A stretch of DNA of 64,000 bases. Source: Actinomycetota bacterium. GTDB lineage: Bacteria; Actinomycetota; Actinomycetes; S36-B12; UBA10799. The notes beneath the pieces are model-generated. The model was not told the DNA's origin. It ran no database searches and saw only the letters and a program-made list of their open reading frames with translations. Below, one piece after another: positions 25,723 through 32,853 of the stretch. The position numbers and the translations under genes are program-made. Position 1 is the first letter of the stretch, and the number at the start of each line of letters is the position of its first letter. The stretch covers positions 186,001 through 250,000 of the forward strand of contig JACJWU010000006.1 of NCBI GenBank assembly GCA_020636995.1, given 5' to 3'.

Positions 25723-26910
25723 GTGCTCGAGCGTCGGGGCCTCGGGGCCGTCGCTTGGGTGGCGATCGGAGTCTCGTTCGCGCTGTGCGTGCACTACCTC
25801 GTCAAGGCCAGCGAGGCCTACCTGCTCGACCTCGACGTCTACCGCGATGCCGCAGAGGTGGCCTGGAACGGCGGCGACCTCTACGGGCTTCGCTACACGG
25901 ATGTGGAACTGCCCTACCTGTACCCACCGTTCGCAATCCTCTTCCTGACCCCGCTGGCGTTGCTGTCGGACGTCAGTGCCCAGGTCGTGTGGACGGCCAT
26001 CACCCTGGCGGCGGTGATCGGGTACGCGTTGATCTGTGTGGAGAACTTCGCCGCGCGCAGATTCCACACGGCCACCGTGACAGCACTCACGGTCGCGTTC
26101 ACCCTCGCGATGGAGCCCACCGAATCGGGGCTGAACTTCGGGCAGGTGAACATCGTGCTGGCGATGTTCCTCGCACTGGACCTGAGCCATCGCACCGGCC
26201 GGATCCCACAGGGTGTGCTCACCGGCATCGCGGCGGCAGTCAAACTCACGCCGCTGCTACTGGTCGCCTACTTCCTGGTCACCAGACGTGTGAAACCCGC
26301 GCTGTGGACGCTGGGGTCGTTCCTCGTGTGCAACGCGATCGCCTGGGTCATCTTCCCGAAGGCGTCGTGGATCTACTGGACGGGGACGTTCCTGGAGTCC
26401 GACCGGGTCGGGGTGTCGTACATCAGCAACCAGTCCATCAACGGGATGCTCCAGCGACTCCTCGGCGACACCGCCGTCGCACAGGTCGCGTGGCTGGGCC
26501 TCGCGGGTCTGGTCACGGTGGCGGTACTGGTCGTGGCACACCACCTGTACGGCGACTACCCGCACCTCACCGACGGTCTCGTGCTCGCCGCGATCCTGCT
26601 GGTTTCACCCATCAGCTGGACGGCGCACTGGATCCTGATCCTGCCCCTGTTGCTGGTCGCCGCCCTGCCTGACAGGCCGGTGCCGATACTGCAAGGCCTG
26701 GCCGGACTGCTCGCCCTCGCTCTGCTCTATGGCGTGATCCGCCCGTCGGAGACCGCGCAACGACTCATCGATCCGGAGGAAGGGCACATCCTGTTCGCCA
26801 ACACGTTCACATGGCTGACATTGCTCGTGGGGGTGGGCTGCGTCTGGTGGTACTGGTCGCGGGTCGGGCAGGAGGCGGATGCGGAACCGACGCACCGCAT
26901 CAGGGGGTGA
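25723..26910 (+). CDS. GT87-family polyprenol-phosphate-mannose-dependent glycosyltransferase
   Basis: 395 residues with about ten hydrophobic helices. The first outer loop reads LLDLDVYRDAAEVAWNGGD, with the aspartate pair typical of GT-C enzymes of family 87 (DUF2029, PimE-like), and LPYLYPPFAILFL and LNFGQVNIVL are further family marks. It would transfer mannose from a polyprenyl-phosphate donor to a lipid or protein on the outer face of the membrane. The acceptor is unknown. GTG start 25723, 4 bases after crp. Confidence 0.82.
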   Translation: MLERRGLGAVAWVAIGVSFALCVHYLVKASEAYLLDLDVYRDAAEVAWNGGDLYGLRYTDVELPYLYPPFAILFLTPLALLSDVSAQVVWTAITLAAVIGYALICVENFAARRFHTATVTALTVAFTLAMEPTESGLNFGQVNIVLAMFLALDLSHRTGRIPQGVLTGIAAAVKLTPLLLVAYFLVTRRVKPALWTLGSFLVCNAIAWVIFPKASWIYWTGTFLESDRVGVSYISNQSINGMLQRLLGDTAVAQVAWLGLAGLVTVAVLVVAHHLYGDYPHLTDGLVLAAILLVSPISWTAHWILILPLLLVAALPDRPVPILQGLAGLLALALLYGVIRPSETAQRLIDPEEGHILFANTFTWLTLLVGVGCVWWYWSRVGQEADAEPTHRIRG

Positions 26911-26931
26911 CAGCGCGCCGGCGTGCTCCCC

Positions 26932-27052
26932 ATTGTGACGTTGTTGTCCCAGCCAAGCGGCGACTGTTGCGTTGTTGCGGGTTCTGCGGCCTCCCGACCA
27001 GCAACAACGTCACATTCCACACTCGGCCACCCGCAACAACGTCACAATCGGC
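26932..27052. repeat. Intergenic cassette, TTGTGACGTTGTTG family (copy 1)
   Basis: Four units of one ~15-bp motif fill the gap between the convergent GT87 and MBL genes: forward at 26933 (TTGTGACGTTGTTG) and 26964 (CTGTTGCGTTGTTG), reverse at about 27001-27015 and 27033-27048 (CAACAACGTCACA). The forward units are 31 bases apart. Copies 2 and 3 are at 31421-31543 and 57039-57162. Confidence 0.85.
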
Positions 27053-27069
27053 ACCGGCGCAAACGGGCG

Positions 27070-27888
27070 TCAGCCGAGCCCGAGGTACTCCAACTGCGCG
27101 CGAACGCTCAGGGCCGCGGCCGGCCACAGCACTCTGGGCACGTCGGCGTACACGGACTCCACCACCCGCTCGGTGAGTTCGTCAATGGTCAGATCGAGGC
27201 CGCGTGCGACGTGCTCCACCTCGGCCAACCGCTCCTGCCGGTGCGTCAGGTACGCCTGCAGCACGGCACCCGCGTCGTCGAGGACCGGGCCATGGCCCGG
27301 CCAGACCGCCGTCACCCCGGCCCGCGCCACGAGGTCGGCCAAACGGTGCAGGGAATCGAGGTACTCGTCGAGCCGGCCGTCGGGATGCGCGACGACCGTT
27401 GTCCCGCGGCCGAGGATCGTGTCACCCGTCAGCAGGGCACGTCGCCGTGGCAGGTGCAAGGTGACCGAGTCCGCACTGTGCCCGGGGGTCGCCACGACCC
27501 GGATCTCGGCATCCGCATGCGCGATCACCGCACCGGCCGGCAGCCCCTCCGCACCGAGCCGATGCGCCGGGTCCACCGCTCGCACCCGACTCCGCAAGGC
27601 ATCGGCGAAGAGCCGGGCACCGGCGCTGTGGTCGGCGTGGCCGTGCGTCAACACGATCTCGCGGACCCACCGGTCACCCAAGGCGGCCTGGACCGCAGCG
27701 AGGTGTCCGGGGTCGTCGGGTCCCGGGTCGACCAGCACCACGGACTCGTCGTCCATGTCGATCAGCCAGGTGTTCGTGCCGTCCAGCGTCATCGGGCCGG
27801 GGTTTCCGGCCAGAACGCACAGGCCGCCATCCACCGATCCACCCGCCCACGGACCCATGGATCCGGGCATCGCCACAAAACCGGTCAC
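27070..27888 (-). CDS. MBL-fold metallo-hydrolase, LACTB2-like
   Basis: 272 residues. The zinc motif is IVLTHGHADHSAGARLFA, followed by VVATPGHSADSV (His), LLTGDTILG (Asp) and VWPGHGPVL (His). The C-terminal 60 residues form the winged-helix-like tail (HRQERLAEVEHVARGL...) seen in LACTB2-type proteins, some of which are RNA endonucleases. The GTG at 27888 overlaps the upstream NUDIX stop as GTGA. It is the last gene of an operon DUF4177-ridA-NUDIX-MBL that I recall next to crp in mycobacteria. Confidence 0.9.
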   Translation of the reverse strand: MTGFVAMPGSMGPWAGGSVDGGLCVLAGNPGPMTLDGTNTWLIDMDDESVVLVDPGPDDPGHLAAVQAALGDRWVREIVLTHGHADHSAGARLFADALRSRVRAVDPAHRLGAEGLPAGAVIAHADAEIRVVATPGHSADSVTLHLPRRRALLTGDTILGRGTTVVAHPDGRLDEYLDSLHRLADLVARAGVTAVWPGHGPVLDDAGAVLQAYLTHRQERLAEVEHVARGLDLTIDELTERVVESVYADVPRVLWPAAALSVRAQLEYLGLG

Positions 27889-28592
27889 AGAGGATCCCCG
27901 GTGGTCGCGTTGACCAGGATCCACCCGATGTCCCCATCGCCGGCAGCGATCGGCCTGGGCATGATCGGGACCGGATGCCTGGGCACGGAGAGGGCGCGAG
28001 CGACGGTGTCGAACTGCCCCACCTCGGCCAGGGTGGCTGCGGTCGGGGGAAGCATGGGAAGCCGCGCCGCGTCTGCGGGACGGAACCAGCCGATGGCCTG
28101 ATGTTCGCTGGTCAGCGTCGTCAGGTCCTGGCCCTCGGGCAGGGCAGCGGCGTAGAAGCGGGTGTCGAATCGACGCGACTCCACCTCCGGAGTGACCCAG
28201 TGCGCGAACGGATGCAGCGCCTCCACAGCCGGCCGCGCGCGCAGTTCGGCGAGCACCTCGGTGAAGTCCCGCTCGCGCAATTGCTGAACGTCGTGCTCGG
28301 GATTGGGGTCCGCCAGCAGGACACCGCACTCCTCGAACGTCTCCCGGATCGCCGCCACCGGCCAGGGGTCGCCGAGACCCTCATCGGCGGCGTCGAGGGC
28401 GCCACCGGGGTACACGTACATGCCGCGCGCGAACCCCAGGCTGGACGCACGCTGCAGCAGGGCCACCTCGATACCCTCGGCGGAATCCCTCAGAAGCATC
28501 AGAGTCGCGGCCGGCCGCGGCTGCGGCGGTGTCCAGTCCCCGCCGTACACGACCGCGCGCGCACGTTCCAGCAACTCGGGGGGCATGCGCAT
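27885..28592 (-). CDS. NUDIX hydrolase, NUDT19/RNR-type
   Basis: 235 residues. The Nudix core is YVYPGGALDAADEGLGD followed by AAIRETFEECGVLL; the loop between G and the REUxEExGU part is longer than usual, as in NUDT7/19-like enzymes. The N-terminal part has PAATLMLLRDSAEGIEVALL. The C-terminal extension is rich in Pro and Ala. The substrate is unknown; CoA derivatives are one possibility. It overlaps RidA by one base at 28592 and MBL by 4 bases. Confidence 0.85.
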   Translation of the reverse strand: MRMPPELLERARAVVYGGDWTPPQPRPAATLMLLRDSAEGIEVALLQRASSLGFARGMYVYPGGALDAADEGLGDPWPVAAIRETFEECGVLLADPNPEHDVQQLRERDFTEVLAELRARPAVEALHPFAHWVTPEVESRRFDTRFYAAALPEGQDLTTLTSEHQAIGWFRPADAARLPMLPPTAATLAEVGQFDTVARALSVPRHPVPIMPRPIAAGDGDIGWILVNATTGDPL

Positions 28593-29047
28593 CAGAGGAC
28601 CTCGGCGATGACCTCGACCTCGACCGGCGCGTTCAGTGGCAACGCCGCGACCCCGACAGCGGACCGGGCGTGGACACCGAGGTCCCCGAGTACGTCACCG
28701 ATGAGCTCCGAGGCGCCGTTGACCACCTGCGGCTGCGCGGTGAACCCGTCGGCGCTGGCCACGAAGCCGACGACCTTCACGATCCGCACGTTGTCCAGGC
28801 CGCCGGCCTCGGACGCGACCGCGGCCAATGCGTTGAGAGCACACTGCCGGGCGCAGGCGACCGCGTCGACCACCGAGACCTCGGAGCCGACCAGCCCCGT
28901 GTGCAGCAACTCCCCTTGCGCGAAGGGCAGTTGTCCGGAGGTGTAGACATGCGCCCCGGACCGCACGGCGGGAACGTAGGCAGCCACGGGTGCAGGGACC
29001 TCCGGCAATGTGAGCCCGAGGTCGGCCAGGCGCTGCGCGACGGTCAC
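28592..29047 (-). CDS. RidA/YjgF-family enamine/imine deaminase-like protein
   Basis: 151 residues. RidA-type features are YTSGQLPFAQGELLHTGLVG, the ARQCALNALAAVASEAGGLD helix and a C-terminal VEVEVIAEVL strand in place of the usual VEIEAIA. The usual Arg that binds the carboxylate is not evident, so this may be a divergent subfamily. The GTG at 29047 overlaps the DUF4177 gene's stop as GTGA. Confidence 0.85.
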   Translation of the reverse strand: MTVAQRLADLGLTLPEVPAPVAAYVPAVRSGAHVYTSGQLPFAQGELLHTGLVGSEVSVVDAVACARQCALNALAAVASEAGGLDNVRIVKVVGFVASADGFTAQPQVVNGASELIGDVLGDLGVHARSAVGVAALPLNAPVEVEVIAEVL

Positions 29048-29199
29048 GCCCTGGCCCGCTTGAAGTACGCCACCAGGTTCTCCGGAGTGGGTCCGGGCAC
29101 GACCTGGACCAACTCCCAGCCGTCGGCGCCGAAGTTGTCGAGGATCGCCTTCGTGTTGTGGATCAACAACGGCGCAGTCAGGTACTCCCACGTAGTCAT
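29044..29199 (-). CDS. DUF4177 small protein
   Basis: 51 residues, MTTWEYLTAPLLIHNTKAIL then FGADGWELVQVV and a basic end. W-E-Y...GxxGWELV is the DUF4177 signature. The function is unknown. It is the first gene of the operon with ridA, NUDIX and MBL, and corresponds by position to Rv3678A. Divergent from the ArsA pair, with a 73-bp shared promoter region. Confidence 0.85.
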   Translation of the reverse strand: MTTWEYLTAPLLIHNTKAILDNFGADGWELVQVVPGPTPENLVAYFKRARA

Positions 29200-29272
29200 G
29201 CCACCGACCCTAGGCCACGGCTGCTGGGTGCGCACCGGGTATGGGAGGCCCTGCGCGGCCTAATCTGGAGGG

Positions 29273-30268
29273 GTGAGCAACCGTGCCCCCAACTGGTCGC
29301 GCGTGCGGCTGCATGTCGTCTCCGGCAAGGGTGGGACGGGCAAGACCACGGTCGCGGCGGCACTCGCCCTCGCCCTGGCACGCGGCGGGAAGAAGGTTCT
29401 GCTGCTCGAGGTGGAGGGCAGGCAGGGGTTCGCGCAATTGTTCGACACTGCGCCCCTTCCCTACCAGGAGACGAAGATCGCTGTCGCAGAGGACGGCGGA
29501 GTGGTCTACGCACTACCGGTGGATGCCGAAGCCGCGCTGCTGGAGTACCTGGAGATGTTCTACGGCATCAAGCGCGGCGGGTACGCCCTGCGCAAACTGG
29601 GCGCCATCGACTTCGCCACAACCATCGCGCCCGGCCTGCGCGACGTCCTGCTGACCGGCAAGGCGTCTGAAGCCGTGAAACGGGGTGAGAAGGTCGGCCG
29701 GCCCGCCTACGACGCGGTCGTCCTGGACGCACCCCCGACGGGGCGCATCACCCGCTTCCTCAACGTCAACACCGAGATCGCCGGGCTGGCGAAGGTCGGG
29801 CCCATCCGGTCCCAGGCGGACTCGGTGATGGGTGTCATCCGTTCGGCCCGCACGGCGGTGCACCTGGTGACTCTGCTCGAGGAGATGCCGGTGCAGGAGA
29901 CCCTCGACGGGGTACACGAGTTGCACGAGGCGGGGCTGCCCCTCGGAGCCATCATCATCAACCAGGTACGCAGGTCCGAACTCGACGGGTCGGAACTCGC
30001 GATGGCGGCGGCGCGCAGCCTTCCCGAACCCGAACTGAGGGCCGGATTGCAGGCGGCCGCCATCGAGCCGACCCCCGCCACGGTCAATGCCCTTGAGGAC
30101 GAGGCGGCCGACCACGCGGCCCGCGTGGCCCTCCAGAACGCGGAGCGCCAGCGACTGGTCGACAGCGGACAACCGATCATGGAGCTGCCGCTGCTGCCCG
30201 GAGGGATCGATCTCGCCGCCCTCTACGCGCTGGCCGAGCGACTGCACGAGCAGGGACTGCCGGCATGA
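29273..30268 (+). CDS. ArsA/GET3-family ATPase (first of pair)
   Basis: 331 residues. The deviant Walker A VVSGKGGTGKTTVAAALAL is complete with the signature lysine. Switch I-like LLEVEGRQGFAQLF lacks the usual D-P, and switch II is VVLDAPPTGRITRFL. There are no arsenite-site cysteine triplets. Actinobacterial ArsA pairs are not arsenic pumps and may act like Get3 in protein handling. GTG start 29273 with GGAGG close upstream. It overlaps the second ArsA by 4 bases (ATGA). Confidence 0.9.
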   Translation: MSNRAPNWSRVRLHVVSGKGGTGKTTVAAALALALARGGKKVLLLEVEGRQGFAQLFDTAPLPYQETKIAVAEDGGVVYALPVDAEAALLEYLEMFYGIKRGGYALRKLGAIDFATTIAPGLRDVLLTGKASEAVKRGEKVGRPAYDAVVLDAPPTGRITRFLNVNTEIAGLAKVGPIRSQADSVMGVIRSARTAVHLVTLLEEMPVQETLDGVHELHEAGLPLGAIIINQVRRSELDGSELAMAAARSLPEPELRAGLQAAAIEPTPATVNALEDEAADHAARVALQNAERQRLVDSGQPIMELPLLPGGIDLAALYALAERLHEQGLPA

Positions 30269-31392
30269 CCGCGCCACGGCTGGACATCGACGGTCTGCTC
30301 GACGACCGGGACGTCGGCGTCATCGTGTGCTGCGGATCCGGAGGCGTCGGCAAGACCACCACGGCGGCGGCACTGGCGCTGCGGGCCGCCCAGCGCGGGC
30401 GCAATGTCTGCGTCCTCACGATCGACCCGGCCCGGCGGCTCGCGCAGGCGATGGGGCTGTCCGAGCTGGACAACACTCCGCGTCCCGTGCCCGGGATAGA
30501 GGGGGGTCACCTGAGCGCCATGATGCTCGACATGAAGCGGACCTTCGACGAGATCGTGGAGGCCCACGCCGAACCCGACCGTGCGCAGGCGATACTGGAG
30601 AACCCCTTCTATCAGGCTTTGTCGAGTTCCTTCGCCGGGACGCAGGAGTACATGGCGATGGAGAAACTCGGGCAGTTGCGACAGCAGTCGGAGACCGGCG
30701 AACACTGGGACCTCATCATCGTCGACACCCCGCCCTCACGATCCGCGCTTGACTTCCTGGACGCCCCGAAGCGCCTCGGCTCCTTCCTCGACGGCCGGCT
30801 GATCCGGGTGCTGGCCGCACCCGCGAGGGGCGCAGGTCGGATGTCGGCGCGGGTGCTGAACGCGTCTTTGGGGTTGTTCACCTCGGCGATGAGCCGGATC
30901 CTGGGCGCGCAGGTGTTGCGCGACGTGCAACTGTTCGTGACCAGCTTCGACGCGCTGTTCGGAGGCTTCCGGGAACGTGCCGAGCAGACGTACGCGCAGT
31001 TGCAGGCACCTGACACCCGGTTTCTCGTCGTCGCCGCCCCGGAGCCCGACGCGCTGCGGGAGGCCTCGTACTTCGTGCAACGTCTCGAGACCGAACGGAT
31101 GCCCCTGGCGGGTCTGGTCCTCAACCGCGTGCAGGAGGTCCGCCTGCCGGATCTCTCGGCGGCCACCGCCCGGGCGGGAGCCGAACGTCTCGGCGACGAG
31201 CACACGTTGGTGGCCGAACTCCTGCGCCTGCACGCCGACCGGATGGAGACGGCCGCCCGGCAGGAGAACGTCGCCCGATCGTTCACCGGCGCGCATCCGC
31301 GGGTGCCGGTGGCGTCGGTCATCGCTCTGGCCGACGACGTGCACGACCTCGAGGGTCTGGAGACGATCGGGGATCTGCTCGCGAAGGGGTGA
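30265..31392 (+). CDS. ArsA/GET3-family ATPase (second of pair)
   Basis: 375 residues. Walker A is VCCGSGGVGKTTTAAALALR, where Ser replaces the first signature lysine. Switch I LTIDPARRLAQAMGL is canonical, unlike in the first copy, and switch II is IIVDTPPSRSALDFLDAP. The two proteins therefore have complementary changes: the first keeps the lysine and lost the D-P switch, the second the reverse, which suggests they work as a heterodimer. By position it corresponds to Rv3680, next to whiB4/wblA. Confidence 0.92.
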   Translation: MTAPRLDIDGLLDDRDVGVIVCCGSGGVGKTTTAAALALRAAQRGRNVCVLTIDPARRLAQAMGLSELDNTPRPVPGIEGGHLSAMMLDMKRTFDEIVEAHAEPDRAQAILENPFYQALSSSFAGTQEYMAMEKLGQLRQQSETGEHWDLIIVDTPPSRSALDFLDAPKRLGSFLDGRLIRVLAAPARGAGRMSARVLNASLGLFTSAMSRILGAQVLRDVQLFVTSFDALFGGFRERAEQTYAQLQAPDTRFLVVAAPEPDALREASYFVQRLETERMPLAGLVLNRVQEVRLPDLSAATARAGAERLGDEHTLVAELLRLHADRMETAARQENVARSFTGAHPRVPVASVIALADDVHDLEGLETIGDLLAKG

Positions 31393-31420
31393 GCTCGAAG
31401 GCCGGGGCACCGACCGCCCC

Positions 31421-31543
31421 CGTTTGTGACGTTGTTGTCCCGCGCCTCGCCCGTTTGTCGCGTTGTTGTGGGTTCGGCGGGCACTGAACCCCGCACCTTC
31501 GTCACAACAGGGGTCGGAGGCCGGACAACAACGTCACAAAGAC
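31421..31543. repeat. Intergenic cassette, TTGTGACGTTGTTG family (copy 2)
   Basis: Forward units start at 31424 and 31455 (31 bases apart), reverse units at about 31498-31508 and 31525-31541. The two outer units are perfect inverted copies of TTTGTGACGTTGTTGTCC. It sits between the end of the ArsA pair and the yceI promoter, so here the flanking genes are co-directional rather than convergent. Confidence 0.85.
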
Positions 31544-31559
31544 GGTGGGCGGGTTCCAC

Positions 31560-31594
31560 TTGACAAGTATTAGTTGATGCCTCAACAATATAGG
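31560..31594 (+). promoter_or_regulatory. yceI promoter with overlapping operator-like inverted repeat
   Basis: TTGACA at 31560-31565 is a perfect -35; AACAAT at 31584-31589 (18-base spacing) is a fair -10. Between and over them lies GTTGA-TGCC-TCAAC (31573-31586), a perfect 5-bp-arm inverted repeat in an unusually AT-rich stretch. It resembles MarR-type operators found near yceI genes. No MarR gene is in the window. Confidence 0.55.
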
Positions 31595-31622
31595 TGAACG
31601 ATCAATCACTTAGGAGACAACC

Positions 31623-32168
31623 ATGGCTGACCTCACGCAGTACACCGGAACCTGGACCATCGACCCCACCCACACCCGACTCGGTTTCGTGGCGCGGCAC
31701 GCGATGGTCACCAAGGTCCGCGGCTCGTTCACCGACTTCAGCGGCTCGCTGACCCTCGACGGGGCGAACCCGGCCGGCTCCAGCGCCGAGGTCACCGTGC
31801 AGATGGCCAGCGTCGACAGCGGCACCCCGGACCGCGACGCCCACCTCACCTCGGCTGACTTCTTCAACGTCGAGACGTTCCCGACCATGACCTTCCAGAG
31901 CACCGCGGTGAAGCAGGACGGCGAGGAGTTCGTCATCATCGGCGACCTGACCATCAAGGACGTCACCCGCCCGGTGGAGATCGAGGTGGAACTCGACGGC
32001 ATCGTCACCGACCCGTGGGGCAACACGCGGGCCGGGTTCGCCGGCGAGACCGAGATCAGCCGCAAGGACTACGGACTGACCTGGAACGTCCCGCTCGATG
32101 GCGGCGGCGTACTGGTCAGCGACAAGATCAAGATCCAGCTCGACGTGTCGGCCACCAAGTCCGCCTGA
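31623..32168 (+). CDS. YceI-family lipid/isoprenoid-binding protein
   Basis: 181 residues, one lipocalin-like YceI domain: GTWTIDPTHTRLGFVARHAM opens it, then DFSGSLTLDG, DAHLTSADFFNVETFPTMTF and LTIKDVTRPVEIEVEL. The family binds polyisoprenoids. No signal peptide is visible, so this copy is probably cytoplasmic. TAGGAGACAACC precedes the ATG. Monocistronic, between its own promoter and a strong terminator. Confidence 0.93.
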   Translation: MADLTQYTGTWTIDPTHTRLGFVARHAMVTKVRGSFTDFSGSLTLDGANPAGSSAEVTVQMASVDSGTPDRDAHLTSADFFNVETFPTMTFQSTAVKQDGEEFVIIGDLTIKDVTRPVEIEVELDGIVTDPWGNTRAGFAGETEISRKDYGLTWNVPLDGGGVLVSDKIKIQLDVSATKSA

Positions 32169-32174
32169 AAACGT

Positions 32175-32221
32175 ACGACGAAGGGCCGCTCCCCGAGGTG
32201 GGGGGCGGCCCTTCGTCGTAG
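32175..32221. terminator. Bidirectional terminator between yceI and wblA
   Basis: A perfect 16-bp stem (32175-32190 with 32206-32221) with a 15-nt loop lies between two convergent genes, 7 bases past yceI and 6 before the end of the whiB-like gene. It is symmetric, so it can serve both. Confidence 0.92.
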
Positions 32222-32226
32222 GTTCG

Positions 32227-32538
32227 TCAGGCGAATGCGTGGCGGCGGATGTCGGCCTGTGCCGGGATCTGCCGGGTGGCCGCGTTCTGCAGGAGGTCGG
32301 TCCAGGACTTCACATGGGGACGCTTGCGCAGCAACGCCCGCCGCTCGCGCTCGGTCATCCCCCCCCAGACCCCGAACTCGATGCGGTTGTCGAGGGCGTC
32401 GGCCAGACACTCCATCTTGACCGGGCAGCCGTTGCAGATCTGCTTCACGCGGTTCTGAGCTGCTCCCTGCACGAACATCTCGTCGGGGTCCGTCTCGCGA
32501 CAGGCGGCTTCATTGCTCCACGCGACTACATTCAGCAC
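32227..32538 (-). CDS. wblA: WhiB-family iron-sulfur regulator, WblA/WhiB4 type
   Basis: About 103 residues. The four [4Fe-4S] cysteines are at 13, 35, 38 and 44 (EAACRETDPDEMF; QICNGCPVKMEC), followed by the turn FGVWGGMTERERRALLRKR that contacts sigma-A. The phrase FVQGAAQNR after the first Cys is characteristic of WblA. Its place beside the ArsA pair and a PonA2-type PBP fits WblA/WhiB4. The GTG at 32538 has AGGGGAAG 8 bases upstream; an earlier GTG at 32571 does not. It is a redox-sensing regulator of development and stress genes. Confidence 0.93.
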   Translation of the reverse strand: MLNVVAWSNEAACRETDPDEMFVQGAAQNRVKQICNGCPVKMECLADALDNRIEFGVWGGMTERERRALLRKRPHVKSWTDLLQNAATRQIPAQADIRRHAFA

Positions 32539-32853
32539 TTCGACTCTTCCCCTCAGTCGGCTTTGGGCCACACCCCCGAAAGACTGCTGTAACTGTAGGC
32601 AACCCGCAGGCTACCTTTCAGGGCCATTCGTACTACTTAGCCTAGTTCTTTAGGACTATTTGCAGTTGGTCGCACGATGTGTCTGCGTTACCTACGTCAC
32701 ATCTGCTGATAACCAGCATGGCCCATCCTGTCTGTGCATGCGCAACCGGGGTATACCTTTCCGTTACAAACCCCCCGGACGGCGCAAGGCCCGGCACCGG
32801 ATAGCGACCTCGGTGAGTGCGGGCGGAACCGAAGCAACGTACCCTTACGTCTG
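32539..32853. promoter_or_regulatory. Divergent regulatory spacer between wblA and the PBP gene
   Basis: 315 bases without a gene and clearly less GC-rich than its surroundings. It contains an inverted repeat CCTA-(6)-TAGG in AGTCCTAAAGAACTAGGCT (minus strand, near 32637-32655) and widely spaced GATGTG/CACATC arms at about 32678-32705. On the plus side TACCCT near 32841, a few bases before the PBP ATG, could be the -10 of a nearly leaderless transcript. No experimentally known box is recognised. Confidence 0.45.

Noticed and set aside
32678..32705. Crp site in the wblA-PBP spacer
   Set aside because: TGTG and CACA arms are too far apart for the usual TGTGA-N6-TCACA site.
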